Below, one piece after another: positions 1-8,079 of a stretch of 33,544 nucleotides of DNA (position 1 is its first letter; each line of letters begins with the position of its first letter). Below the pieces are notes generated by a model, which saw only the letters and a list, made by a program, of their open reading frames with translations, had not been told where the DNA came from and made no database searches. Source of the DNA: an uncultured bacterium. GTDB taxonomy: Bacteria > Bacteroidota > Bacteroidia > Chitinophagales > Chitinophagaceae. Both the position numbers and the translations under genes were made by a program. The stretch is taken from assembly GCA_903834825.1 (NCBI GenBank), contig CAILKQ010000068.1, positions 1-33,544 of the forward strand, read 5' to 3'.

Positions 1-1165
1 AAAAGATCCTATGGCCCTTCAGCGGTTGAAAGAAGCTTCTGAAAAGGCAAAAGTTGAACTTTCAGGTTCATCTGAAACAGAAATTAACCTCCCTTATGTT
101 ACCGCCATTGATGGTGTTCCCAAACACCTGGTTAAAAAACTGACCAGGGCAAAGTTTGAGCAACTCGCTGACAAATTGTTTGAGCGCTGCTTGAAGCCTT
201 GCGAGCAGGCGTTGAAAGATGCTGGCATGAACGTGAGTGAAATTGATGAGGTTATCCTTGTTGGAGGATCTACCAGGATTCCTAAGGTGCAGGAGATCGT
301 TGAAAAGTTCTTTGGCAAAAAGCCCAACAAGAGCGTTAACCCAGATGAAGCTGTAGCCATTGGTGCAGGCGTACAAGGTGCTGTACTCACGGGTGAGGTA
401 AAGGATGTGTTGCTGCTTGATGTAACCCCATTGAGTTTGGGAATTGAAACCCTTGGAGGAGTAATGACCGTTTTGATTCCTTCCAACACCACCATCCCTA
501 CCAAAAAGTCTGAAAGCTTCTCTACTGCTGCTGATAACCAGCCTGGTGTTCAGATCCATGTTATTCAGGGAGAAAGGCCAATGGCCAACCAGAACAAGAC
601 CCTTGGTATTTTCAACCTAGATAATATTCCTCCAGCACCAAGGGGTGTACCTCAAATTGAAGTCACATTTGATATCGATGCCAATGGTCTGATCAATGTT
701 AGTGCAAAAGACAAAGGCACTGGCAAGGAACAGAAGATCCGCATTGAAGCAGGAAGTGGGTTGACCAAAGAGGAGATTGAAAAAATGAAGGCCGAAGCAA
801 AAGCCAACGAGGCAACCGACAAGGAAGCCCGTGAAAAAATTGAGAAAATCAATGCCGCTGATGCCCTTATTTTCCAAACAGAAAAACAAATCAAAGAGTT
901 TGGTGAGAAGATTCCTGCAGAGAAAAAAGCAGTCATCGAATCAGCCCTTTCTAAACTCAAAGAAGTGCATAAGTTGCAGGATCTCACCTCAATCGAAGCG
1001 GCAACCAAAGAACTGAATGATGCATGGATGGCTGCAAGTCAGGACATGTACAATGCCACACAAAGTGCAGACCAGGCCGGACCTCAACCCAACGGACAAG
1101 AAGCGGGTGGAGCCAAAGCATCTGCAGACAATGTTACTGATGCAGAATTTGAGGAGGTTAAATAG
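1..1165 (+). CDS. dnaK: Chaperone protein DnaK (Hsp70), 3' part
   Basis: ATP-dependent cytosolic Hsp70 chaperone that binds unfolded polypeptides and cycles with DnaJ and GrpE. The reading frame is already open at the left edge (K-D-P precedes the track's first Met), so that Met is internal and the gene begins outside the window. Visible in order: the end of the nucleotide-binding domain ([23 protein letters not shown]), the conserved interdomain linker ([15 protein letters not shown]), the beta-sandwich substrate-binding domain ([19 protein letters not shown]), the helical lid, and a disordered tail ending in DAEFEEVK, the usual Hsp70 C-terminal EEV-type end. About 385 residues are present, as expected when roughly the first 250 are missing. 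A strong hairpin terminator follows within 20 bases. Identification is secure from motifs alone. Confidence 0.98.
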   Translation, partial: KDPMALQRLKEASEKAKVELSGSSETEINLPYVTAIDGVPKHLVKKLTRAKFEQLADKLFERCLKPCEQALKDAGMNVSEIDEVILVGGSTRIPKVQEIVEKFFGKKPNKSVNPDEAVAIGAGVQGAVLTGEVKDVLLLDVTPLSLGIETLGGVMTVLIPSNTTIPTKKSESFSTAADNQPGVQIHVIQGERPMANQNKTLGIFNLDNIPPAPRGVPQIEVTFDIDANGLINVSAKDKGTGKEQKIRIEAGSGLTKEEIEKMKAEAKANEATDKEAREKIEKINAADALIFQTEKQIKEFGEKIPAEKKAVIESALSKLKEVHKLQDLTSIEAATKELNDAWMAASQDMYNATQSADQAGPQPNGQEAGGAKASADNVTDAEFEEVK

Positions 1166-1178
1166 CAAAAAAGAACAT

Positions 1179-1211
1179 AAAAAAAGGGGATCCAAAAGAT
1201 CCCCTTTTTTT
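1179..1211. terminator. Bidirectional rho-independent terminator between dnaK and the DUF2452 gene
   Basis: A perfect inverted repeat, AAAAAAGGGGATC - CAAAA - GATCCCCTTTTTT. The stem is GC-rich in its upper part and flanked by A-run and T-run, so it ends in a U-tract whichever strand is transcribed. It lies just after the dnaK stop and overlaps the 3' end of the convergent minus-strand gene by a base or two. Confidence 0.9.
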
Positions 1212-2001
1212 ATGCCAGTTCCATCCAGGTATGGTCTGCCAGCAGTTTAACTGCTGCGGCACATTTTTTGAATGGTCCGGAAGATCCCCATTCTCTGGGG
1301 CTGACAAGAGAAAGAAAATGGCTTCCATCTTTTTTCTCGTAGAGGTAATATTGTTGACCTATCACCGGAGTGAAATTCAATTTTGCACTGTAGATCAATA
1401 CAGACAACTCTTTTCTTCTTTGAATTTCCTGGGCTTGTAATGCCAGCAACTCAATTTGCTGCCTGATTTGGGTCAGTTGCATATTGGTCTGTTCTTCCAT
1501 GGCCGTCAGGGATTTGTGTCTGATCATTCCTTCCTCAGTGGGCCTGATCACAGCGCCGGAAACAGAGGTTGAATAGGGGAGCACACTCATTTGCTTGTGG
1601 TAATAGGAAATGTTCTGGTAGGCGTTTCCTTCTTGATTTGTGCTTTGCTCAGTGACTTTCAAATAACCATTGGGCTGGATTTCATGGAAAATGCGAAGCG
1701 TCTCTTCATCTGTGATCAGCAACAAAATCTCAAAACTGATGCTGTCTATGAACTGTACCTTGGCTTTTTCAGCTACTCCTTGGTCTGTCATGGAATGAAA
1801 ATCTCCATCTGCTTCCAGTACATAATCGGAAGAAAAGGCCTGGTTTTCCAATGTAACCCAATTCATCTCTACACTGAGGTTGTTTCGCTCTCCGGAAGCA
1901 CTCAACTTGTAGATGCCGGATTTGGGCCTTTCCCCTTTTTCATAAATTCCTTTTTCAGGGAAAAGTTGCCATGAGTATAAAAAGTTATATGCCTGAATCA
2001 T
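1210..2001 (-). CDS. DUF2452 domain protein with an extra N-terminal domain
   Basis: Function unknown. The C-terminal half (from about residue 140: PYSTSVSGAVIRPTEEG, then the helical MEEQTNMQLTQIRQQIELLA, AKLNFTPVIGQQYYLYEKKDG, LSLVSPREWG, LLADHTW) matches the DUF2452 family pattern as I know it: a short amphipathic or coiled helix followed by a compact beta region. The first ~135 residues are not part of that family. They are rich in alternating polar/hydrophobic strands (SGIYKLSASG, LSVEMNWVTL, ISFEILLLI) and look like a small beta-barrel or calycin-like module. No signal peptide or membrane segment is visible, so the protein is probably cytoplasmic. It is convergent to dnaK with a shared terminator and divergent from prfB across 86 bases. 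A -7-like TAAATTTTG lies about 10 bases before the ATG. The DUF2452 assignment is from memory of the family. Confidence 0.75.
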   Translation of the reverse strand: MIQAYNFLYSWQLFPEKGIYEKGERPKSGIYKLSASGERNNLSVEMNWVTLENQAFSSDYVLEADGDFHSMTDQGVAEKAKVQFIDSISFEILLLITDEETLRIFHEIQPNGYLKVTEQSTNQEGNAYQNISYYHKQMSVLPYSTSVSGAVIRPTEEGMIRHKSLTAMEEQTNMQLTQIRQQIELLALQAQEIQRRKELSVLIYSAKLNFTPVIGQQYYLYEKKDGSHFLSLVSPREWGSSGPFKKCAAAVKLLADHTWMELA

Positions 2002-2046
2002 GTCCCTTTAACAAAATTTATCCCTGATGGTTCTAAAAAATATTAT

Positions 2047-2081
2047 TTTGAATTGGCATTCAATGAATTGACTTAATTTTG
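2047..2081 (+). promoter_or_regulatory. Bacteroidota-type promoter of prfB
   Basis: TAATTTTG (2074-2081) fits the TAnnTTTG -7 consensus exactly. TTG at 2053-2055 gives an 18-base spacer, and TTTTG at 2047-2050 gives a longer one. The ATG lies only 6 bases after the -7 box, so the transcript would have almost no leader. Confidence 0.6.
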
Positions 2082-2087
2082 CATTGT

Positions 2088-3183
2088 ATGACCATTGAAC
2101 AAATAAAGAGTATGAGAGACCGCCTATCCGTCTTGAGGAGGTTTCTTTGACGTCGAAAACCGACGATATAAAATCAATGAGGACAAGCTAAAGTCACAAT
2201 CTCCCGGATTCTGGGACGATAACAAGCGTGCTACGGAGATCCTCAAAACCATCAAACTTAATGAATACTGGCTCAACCTTTATACGTCAACTGATGCTGC
2301 TGTAGAAGACCTGGTGGTATTGTTTGAATTCTGGAAAGAAGGTGAATGCTCCGAAGAAGAAGTAAAACTGGCGAATGACAAGGCCATAGCATCCTTGGAT
2401 GAAGCTGAGTTTAAGAGTACCCTGAACCAACCCGAAGATGAACTTCCTGCTGTGCTACAGGTCAACAGTGGTGCTGGTGGAACAGAAAGCCAGGACTGGG
2501 CCGAGATGTTGGTCCGAATGTACAGGATGTACGGTGAAAAACAAGGTTGGACTGTTACAGAATTGGATTGGCAGGATGGAGATGGTGCAGGTATAAAATC
2601 CGCAGTTTTGCAGTTTGAAGGTCCTTTTGCCTATGGTTTTTTGAAGGCAGAAAATGGCGTTCACCGGTTGGTAAGGATTTCTCCTTTTGATAGCAATGCC
2701 AGGCGTCATACTTCTTTTGCTTCAGTTTATGTGTATCCGCTGGTAGATGATTCCATTGAGATCGAAGTCAATCCTGCTGATTTGGTATGGGATTTTTACC
2801 GCTCGGGTGGAAAGGGTGGACAAAATGTAAACAAGGTAGAAACGGCAGTAAGGCTAAAACATACACCCAGTGGTATAATTGTTGAATGTCAACAAGCGAG
2901 GACCCAGGGTGAGAACAGGGAAAAAGCCCTCAAGATGCTCAAGAGTAAATTGTACGAAGAGGAAATGAGAAGGCGAGAAGAACTCAAAAATGCCAACAAC
3001 GCCTCCAAGAAAAAAATTGAGTGGGGAAGTCAGATCCGCAGCTATGTTTTCCATCCTTATAAAATGATCAAAGATCACAGAACCGACCATGAAGTGGGTA
3101 ATATCCAACCGGTAATGGACGGTGACCTTGATGGTTTTATCAAGGCTTATCTTATGATAGAAAAAGAGAATGTTTCAACTTAA
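2088..3183 (+). CDS. prfB: Peptide chain release factor 2, with programmed +1 frameshift
   Basis: Class I release factor that recognises UGA/UAA and triggers peptidyl-tRNA hydrolysis on the ribosome. The true gene starts at ATG 2088 and reads 20 codons ([20 protein letters not shown]) to an in-frame TGA at 2148. After a +1 slip on CTT it continues as [13 protein letters not shown] to the stop at 3181-3183. The joined product is 364 residues, the normal RF2 length. The ORF track's start at 2314 is an artefact of the frame change. Motifs in joined numbering: the stop-recognition tripeptide SPF at 198-200 and the catalytic GGQ at 243-245 ([15 protein letters not shown]). The P5C dehydrogenase gene follows 11 bases later, probably co-transcribed. 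The identification and the recoding are both clear; whether slippage is efficient cannot be seen from sequence. Confidence 0.97.
2136..2151 (+). promoter_or_regulatory. prfB programmed +1 frameshift site (AGGAGG TTT CTT TGA C)
   Basis: An internal Shine-Dalgarno-like AGGAGG (2136-2141) is followed after three bases by the slippery codon CTT, the in-frame stop TGA and a C. This is the same architecture and spacing as the classical RF2 autoregulatory site. When RF2 is scarce, the ribosome pauses at UGA and slips from CUU to UUU, entering the GAC frame. The reading frame upstream and downstream only makes RF2 if the shift happens. Confidence 0.95.
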
Positions 3184-3194
3184 AATTACCATAA

Positions 3195-4826
3195 ATGAAC
3201 AACGGTCATTACAGTTTGCCTATTCCTGCCAATGAACCCATCTTAACATACGTGCCAGGTTCAACAGAACGAAACAGGTTGAAAGAGGTCATCAATGAGC
3301 TGAAATCCACCAGTATTGATGTACCCATGTACATTGGTTCCAGAGAAATCAGAACCAACAATAAAGTAGCCATGCGTCCTCCGCATGAACGCAAGCACGT
3401 ATTGGGATATTTTCATGCAGGTGAGGCCAAGCATGTAAAAATGGCCATTGATGCAGCATTGGCTGCAAAAAATGACTGGGAAGCCATGCCATGGGAAAGC
3501 AGGGCTGCAATCTTTTTGAAAGCGGCAGACCTTATCGCAACACGCTACAGGCCTTACATCAATGCAACCACCATGTTGGGGCAAAGCAAAAATGTTTTTC
3601 AGGCAGAAATTGACAGTGCATGTGAACTCATTGATTTTTTGAGGTTCAATGTTCATTTCCTGGGAGAAATATACCAACAACAACCCGTGAGTGCACCGGG
3701 CATTCACAACAGGCTTGAATACCGTCCGCTGGAAGGATTTGTTTTGGCCATCAGTCCATTCAATTTCACTGCCATCGGTGGAAATTTGCCGGCTTCAGCA
3801 GCACTTTGTGGCAATACCGTAGTTTGGAAATGTGCCAACACACAGGTTTACTCAGCCCAAATGTTCATGCGCATCATGAAAGAGGCTGGCTTGCCAGATG
3901 GCGTCATCAACCTGATTTACGTAGATGGACCTACGTTGGGTGGTGTATGTTTCAGCCATCCAGCATTTGGAGGGGTTCATTTTACCGGTTCAACAGGTGT
4001 TTTCAACCAGATGTGGAAAACCATTGGTGAGAACATTGCCAAATACCGTTCTTACCCAAGAATTGTAGGTGAGACCGGAGGAAAAGATTTTGTCATGGTG
4101 CATCCTTCTGCTGATCCTGATGTTGTGGCCACTGCCTTGCTCAGGGGAGCATTTGAATTCCAGGGACAAAAATGTTCAGCTGCTTCAAGGGCCTATATTC
4201 CTTCCAACCTTGCCGCTGCAGTAAGGAAAAGACTGATTGCGGGCATCAAAAGCTTTAAAATGGGTTCTGTTGAGGACTTCAGCAATTTTATTACTGCAGT
4301 CATTGACGAAAAATCTTTCAACAACATCAAATCCTATATCGATAAGGCAAAAAGATCTTCTAAGGTGAAAGTGATTGCAGGCGGTAACTGCGACAAATCG
4401 ATTGGTTATTTTATCGAGCCAACCGTTATTGAAACAACCGACCCAAAATATGTGACCATGTGCGAGGAAATTTTTGGGCCTGTACTAACCATGTATGTTT
4501 ACCCCGAACGAAAGTTCAGTGAAACGCTTGAGTTGCTTGACCAGACCTCACCGTATGCCCTTACAGGTTCCATCATTTCTCAGGACAGGGCAGCCATTGT
4601 GGAAGCAACCCATATATTGAGAAATGCTGCCGGCAACTTCTACATCAATGATAAACCAACAGGAGCAGTAGTTGGACAACAACCATTTGGTGGTGCAAGG
4701 GGTTCTGGAACAAACGACAAGGCTGGCTTTTCCATCAATCTATACCGGTGGTTGAGTGTAAGGACTATCAAGGAAACATTTGATCCTCCCAAGGATTACC
4801 GGTATCCTTTCATGCAGCCAGAATAA
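3195..4826 (+). CDS. pruA: L-glutamate gamma-semialdehyde (1-pyrroline-5-carboxylate) dehydrogenase
   Basis: NAD-dependent aldehyde dehydrogenase that oxidises glutamate semialdehyde (from proline or ornithine catabolism) to glutamate in the cytoplasm. The 543-residue length is typical of the stand-alone ALDH4-type enzyme rather than bifunctional PutA. Visible: N-terminal substrate/oligomer segment (PANEPILTYVPGSTER), NAD-binding region (AISPFNFTAIGGNLPA; GVHFTGSTGVF), general-base Glu in VGETGGKDF (about residue 293), nucleophilic Cys in FQGQKCSAASRAY (about residue 327), EEIFGPVLTMYVYP, and the C-terminal PFGGARGSGTNDKAG anchor. It begins 11 bases after prfB, so an operon with the release factor is likely. 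No proline dehydrogenase gene is present in the window. Confidence 0.95.
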   Translation: MNNGHYSLPIPANEPILTYVPGSTERNRLKEVINELKSTSIDVPMYIGSREIRTNNKVAMRPPHERKHVLGYFHAGEAKHVKMAIDAALAAKNDWEAMPWESRAAIFLKAADLIATRYRPYINATTMLGQSKNVFQAEIDSACELIDFLRFNVHFLGEIYQQQPVSAPGIHNRLEYRPLEGFVLAISPFNFTAIGGNLPASAALCGNTVVWKCANTQVYSAQMFMRIMKEAGLPDGVINLIYVDGPTLGGVCFSHPAFGGVHFTGSTGVFNQMWKTIGENIAKYRSYPRIVGETGGKDFVMVHPSADPDVVATALLRGAFEFQGQKCSAASRAYIPSNLAAAVRKRLIAGIKSFKMGSVEDFSNFITAVIDEKSFNNIKSYIDKAKRSSKVKVIAGGNCDKSIGYFIEPTVIETTDPKYVTMCEEIFGPVLTMYVYPERKFSETLELLDQTSPYALTGSIISQDRAAIVEATHILRNAAGNFYINDKPTGAVVGQQPFGGARGSGTNDKAGFSINLYRWLSVRTIKETFDPPKDYRYPFMQPE

Positions 4827-4871
4827 TAAAAAGAATTGAATTGCATATATTTACATTAAGTCAACTGAACA

Positions 4872-5402
4872 ATGAAAGGAGTCAATACCATCATGGAAGA
4901 AGATCAACTCAAACTGACCTTAAAAAGGTTGGCCCATGAATTGATTGAAAACCATTATCCTTTTACAGATACTTGTATCATCGGTATTCAGCCAAGAGGT
5001 ATTGCCATCAGTGATTTCATCACGCAGTATATCCAAACCATTCATCCGGAAGTCAGCATTCATTATGGAAAATTGGACATCACTTTTTACCGGGATGATT
5101 TCAGGGGGCAGATTCATATTCCCAGCATAACGGATCTTCCTTTTTCCATTGAAGGGAAAAAAGTGATCCTGATTGATGATGTACTCTATACTGGCCGAAC
5201 CATCAGGGCAGCAATGGATGCCTTGTTAGACAATGGCCGCGCCCAGAAAGTGGAACTGTGTATTTTGGTAGACCGCAAGTTCAGCAGAGAACTCCCGATT
5301 CAACCTGATTATGTTGGAAAATCGATTGATTCCATCGTTACACAGAAAGTGAAAGTGATGTGGGGAGATGAAAAAAGGGTGATTTTATATGATAGCATTT
5401 GA
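4872..5402 (+). CDS. pyrR: PyrR-type uracil phosphoribosyltransferase / pyrimidine regulatory protein
   Basis: A type I phosphoribosyltransferase of the PyrR family, which makes UMP from uracil and PRPP and, in Firmicutes, attenuates pyr transcription by binding leader RNA. The PRPP-binding signature is complete (KVILIDDVLYTGRTIRAAMD), preceded by the family's GIQPRGIAISDFI and DITFYRDDF segments, and the length (176) is normal. Two Met codons compete for the start; the downstream one (4893, MEEDQLK) gives a more standard N-terminus. pyrB follows after 56 bases. No PyrR-binding-loop consensus or anti-terminator hairpin is visible in the leaders of pyrR or pyrB, so an RNA-attenuation role here is not supported and the enzymatic role is the safer reading. 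Confidence 0.93.
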   Translation: MKGVNTIMEEDQLKLTLKRLAHELIENHYPFTDTCIIGIQPRGIAISDFITQYIQTIHPEVSIHYGKLDITFYRDDFRGQIHIPSITDLPFSIEGKKVILIDDVLYTGRTIRAAMDALLDNGRAQKVELCILVDRKFSRELPIQPDYVGKSIDSIVTQKVKVMWGDEKRVILYDSI

Positions 5403-5415
5403 TACCGCTCAAAAA

Positions 5416-5451
5416 TTTGTCGGAAAAATATAACTGTATACTTTAAATTTG
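5416..5451 (+). promoter_or_regulatory. Possible promoter of pyrB, abutting the start codon
   Basis: TAAATTTG (5444-5451) matches TAnnTTTG exactly; TTTG at 5416-5419 could serve as the -33 element, although the 24-base spacer is longer than usual. The pyrB ATG is 7 bases after the -7 box, which would place the transcription start at or next to the initiation codon. Transcription from pyrR is an alternative. Confidence 0.45.
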
Positions 5452-5458
5452 CTTCCTA

Positions 5459-6394
5459 ATGCAACTAAGCTCAAAACACTTGCTCGGCATTAGAGACCTC
5501 CTTCCGGGAGATATCCAGCTTATTTTAGACACAGCCCGTCAATTCAAGGAAGTACTTCAAAGGCCCATAAAAAAGGTTCCATCTCTTCGAGACATCACCA
5601 TTGTTAACCTTTTTTATGAGAATTCAACAAGAACAAGGATTTCTTTTGAGTTGGCAGAAAAAAGATTGAGTGCAGACACCATCAATTTTGCTGCAAGTGG
5701 TTCTTCGGTTTCAAAAGGTGAAACACTGTTAGATACCGTCAACAACATTTTATCCATGAAGGTGGATATGGTGGTGATGCGCCACAGTGCAACAGGTGCT
5801 CCTCATTTTTTAGCGAAACATATTCCGGCTGCCATTGTCAATGCAGGGGATGGCATCAATGAGCATCCTACCCAAGCATTGCTGGATGCATTGTCCATCA
5901 CAGAAAAATTGGGAGATTTAAAAGGTAAAAAGATTGCAATCATTGGAGACATCATGCATTCCAGGGTGGCTTTGAGCAATATCTACCTGCTGACCAAAAT
6001 GGGTGCAGAAGTAACCCTTGCAGGCCCGCCCACCTTGATTCCCAAGCATATCAAGGATGCATTTGGTGTAAACGTTACCTACAACGTAAAAGAGGCCCTT
6101 GAATGGTGTGATGTTGCGAATGTGTTGAGAATACAGTTGGAACGCCAGAACCAGGTGCTGTTCTCTTCACTGCGCGAATACAACCAGGCCTATGGTATCA
6201 CCAGGCGATTGCTTGATTCACTTCATAAAGAAGTGTTGATCATGCACCCAGGACCGATCAACAGAGGCGTGGAGCTTGATTCTGATGTGGCCGATAGCAA
6301 ACAGTCTATCATACTTGATCAGGTTGAAAATGGTGTAGCCGTAAGAATGGCCGTATTGTATCTTTTATCAGGAAGAAAAGAATCAACACCTTAA
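5459..6394 (+). CDS. pyrB: Aspartate carbamoyltransferase catalytic subunit
   Basis: Transfers the carbamoyl group from carbamoyl phosphate to L-aspartate, the committed step of pyrimidine synthesis. The 311-residue chain has the carbamoyl-phosphate loop (FYENSTRTRISFE, residues about 53-65), the SKGETLLDT loop, GINEHPTQALLDA, and the aspartate-domain signature MHPGPINRGVELDSD. The start at 5459 gives the usual short N-terminus (MQLSSKHLLGI). No pyrI-type regulatory subunit gene is adjacent. pyrR lies upstream and coaD begins 9 bases downstream, so pyrR-pyrB-coaD looks like one transcription unit, possibly with an internal promoter. Confidence 0.97.
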   Translation: MQLSSKHLLGIRDLLPGDIQLILDTARQFKEVLQRPIKKVPSLRDITIVNLFYENSTRTRISFELAEKRLSADTINFAASGSSVSKGETLLDTVNNILSMKVDMVVMRHSATGAPHFLAKHIPAAIVNAGDGINEHPTQALLDALSITEKLGDLKGKKIAIIGDIMHSRVALSNIYLLTKMGAEVTLAGPPTLIPKHIKDAFGVNVTYNVKEALEWCDVANVLRIQLERQNQVLFSSLREYNQAYGITRRLLDSLHKEVLIMHPGPINRGVELDSDVADSKQSIILDQVENGVAVRMAVLYLLSGRKESTP

Positions 6395-6403
6395 AAAAAA
6401 ACC

Positions 6404-6880
6404 ATGCAAAAAATTTGTCTTTTTCCTGGCACATTCGATCCGATTACACTGGGTCATGTGGATGTGATCAAAAGAGCATTGCCCTTGTTCGACAAAATCA
6501 TCGTTGCTGTGGGAAATAATTCCGGGAAATCTTCTATGTATAGTCCTGAGCAAAGGAAATCATGGATAGATGAGATTTTTAAAGATGAGGACAAGGTTTA
6601 TGCCGCCGTCTATGAGGGCCTGACTGTGAATTTTTGTAAAGAAGTTGATGCCCAATATATTCTAAGGGGTATCCGGTATGTGAGTGATTTTGAATATGAA
6701 AAGACCATTGCTGATGCCAACAGAACCTTGGATCCTCGTATAGAAACTTTTTTCCTTACCTGCGAGCCCAAATACACTTCCATCGCCTCAACCATCGTGA
6801 GAGACATCATCCGAAATGGGGGAGATGCCTCCCTGTTTTTGCCAGAGGTGGTTTCGAAATCAATACAGAAACACCCATAG
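6404..6880 (+). CDS. coaD: Phosphopantetheine adenylyltransferase
   Basis: Joins 4'-phosphopantetheine with ATP to give dephospho-CoA, the penultimate step of CoA synthesis. It is a small nucleotidyltransferase of normal length (158). The N-terminal FPGTFDPITLGHVDVI contains the T/H-x-G-H nucleotide-binding motif (TLGH, H18). It also has LRGIRYVSDFEYE and the C-terminal YTSIASTIVRDI phosphate-binding stretch. It follows pyrB by 9 bases, implying co-expression. Its 3' end faces the NUDIX gene across 18 bases, with no visible terminator between them. Confidence 0.97.
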   Translation: MQKICLFPGTFDPITLGHVDVIKRALPLFDKIIVAVGNNSGKSSMYSPEQRKSWIDEIFKDEDKVYAAVYEGLTVNFCKEVDAQYILRGIRYVSDFEYEKTIADANRTLDPRIETFFLTCEPKYTSIASTIVRDIIRNGGDASLFLPEVVSKSIQKHP

Positions 6881-6898
6881 TTACTATGTTTAACCTGG

Positions 6899-7378
6899 CT
6901 ACAGGTAATATTTTTCAACCATTTCTCTGATGGAAGGAAAAGCTATTTGTGCCAATTCGGCAGCTTCAACTTTATCCACCCACCGCAACTCAGTGATGTC
7001 CTCTTCTGTTTGAGGAACCAATTCTTCATTTCCGGAATATTCCATTTTGTACCAATGTGATGGCTTGAGTGCGGGTTTACCATGGAAAGAATAGGTATGG
7101 TAGGTTGTCTGTAATTTGCTACAAAGCTTCAGGTTAGAAATACCCGTTTCTTCCTCCACTTCTCTTAGTGCACAGGCTTCTATGGTTTCGCCCTCATCCA
7201 GTTTCCCTTTGGGCATATCCCATTGGCCACGCCTTAACATCATCAACAATTCACCTTTGGGGTTGAAAACCATTCCCCCGCCAGCTTCAATGATCATTTT
7301 ATCAGCTAAAAATGACTGCCATTCCTTCTCTTTTGTGAAGACGACTGGGCCGGTTGGTTCGTGAACAATGATGTACAT
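6899..7378 (-). CDS. NUDIX hydrolase
   Basis: Hydrolyses a nucleoside diphosphate linked to some moiety X; the substrate cannot be read from sequence. A perfect NUDIX box is present (GKLDEGETIEACALREVEEE followed by TGI, i.e. Gx5Ex7REVxEExGI), preceded by LLMMLRRGQWDMPKG and followed by the beta strands of the fold. The Trp-Asp-Met-Pro-Lys stretch resembles housekeeping ADP-ribose/(di)nucleoside polyphosphate clades. The first ~40 residues (MYIIVHEPTGPVVFTKEKEW) form a short extra strand or helix pair. It is divergent from pyrE across a 43-base gap and convergent with coaD. It is cytoplasmic, with no signal peptide. Confidence 0.92.
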   Translation of the reverse strand: MYIIVHEPTGPVVFTKEKEWQSFLADKMIIEAGGGMVFNPKGELLMMLRRGQWDMPKGKLDEGETIEACALREVEEETGISNLKLCSKLQTTYHTYSFHGKPALKPSHWYKMEYSGNEELVPQTEEDITELRWVDKVEAAELAQIAFPSIREMVEKYYL

Positions 7379-7421
7379 AACTTAATTTTCTTTTCTGATG
7401 AGCTTGATTCAATTTTGCTAT

Positions 7422-8051
7422 ATGACAAACGAAAAAACAGTTGCTGAAAAACTGCTACAAGTTAATGCAGTGAAGTTGAATCCCAAAGAACCTTTTACTT
7501 GGGCATCAGGCTGGAAAAGTCCGATTTACTGCGACAACCGTAAACTCCTTGGATATCCCTATGTAAGGGATTTCATCAAAAGTGAATTGTGCAACGTGAT
7601 TTTTGAAAAATTCCCTGATGCTGAACTGCTCGCCGGTGTTGCGACTGCTGGTATTGCATGGGGCGCAATGGCTGCTGATCAGCTAAAACTTCCTTATATC
7701 TATGTGCGTCCGAAACCCAAAGAGCATGGATTGGGCAACCAGATTGAAGGGGATTATGAAAAAGGCATGAAAACAATCATCATCGAGGACCTCATCTCTA
7801 CAGGCAAAAGCAGTTTACAGGTAGTTGATGTAGTGAGAAATGCTGGTCTTGATGTAATAGGCATGGTATCCATTTTTACCTACGGATTTGAGGCTGCAGC
7901 AAACGCCTGTTCTGCAGCAGGTGTTCCAACGATTTCCCTGACCAATTATCCTACCTTAATTGAATTGGCCGTTGAAAAAGGAACCATCGATCCTGAAGAT
8001 CAAAATACATTGTTAAACTGGAGCAAGAACCCTTCAGAATGGGGGAGATAA
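7422..8051 (+). CDS. pyrE: Orotate phosphoribosyltransferase
   Basis: Makes orotidine 5'-phosphate from orotate and PRPP, step five of pyrimidine synthesis. The PRPP motif is TIIIEDLISTGKSSLQVVD. Also visible are the N-terminal ASGWKSPIYCDNR substrate loop and the KPKEHGLGNQIEG catalytic-loop region, which are diagnostic. The ORF track begins at ATG 7398, but the product MSLIQFCYM ahead of MTNEKTVAEKLL is not family-like, and the DNA there (TTCAATTTTGC) looks like a -7 promoter box. I place the start at ATG 7422, giving 209 residues, the normal size. The HMA gene follows after 28 bases. pyrE is separated from pyrRB by coaD and the antisense NUDIX gene. Confidence 0.95.
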   Translation: MTNEKTVAEKLLQVNAVKLNPKEPFTWASGWKSPIYCDNRKLLGYPYVRDFIKSELCNVIFEKFPDAELLAGVATAGIAWGAMAADQLKLPYIYVRPKPKEHGLGNQIEGDYEKGMKTIIIEDLISTGKSSLQVVDVVRNAGLDVIGMVSIFTYGFEAAANACSAAGVPTISLTNYPTLIELAVEKGTIDPEDQNTLLNWSKNPSEWGR

Positions 8052-8079
8052 CCTTAATTTACAAACAAAATTAATCCAA

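Noticed and set aside
68-1008. Several minus-strand ORFs opposite dnaK (68-559, 94-504, 617-889, 652-1008)
   Set aside because: They mirror the codon pattern of dnaK, have no recognisable protein features and no upstream signals; they are shadows.
2148-2150. In-frame TGA making prfB look like a pseudogene
   Set aside because: The surrounding AGGAGG-TTT-CTT-TGA-C is the known RF2 recoding signal, and both parts join into a full-length protein.
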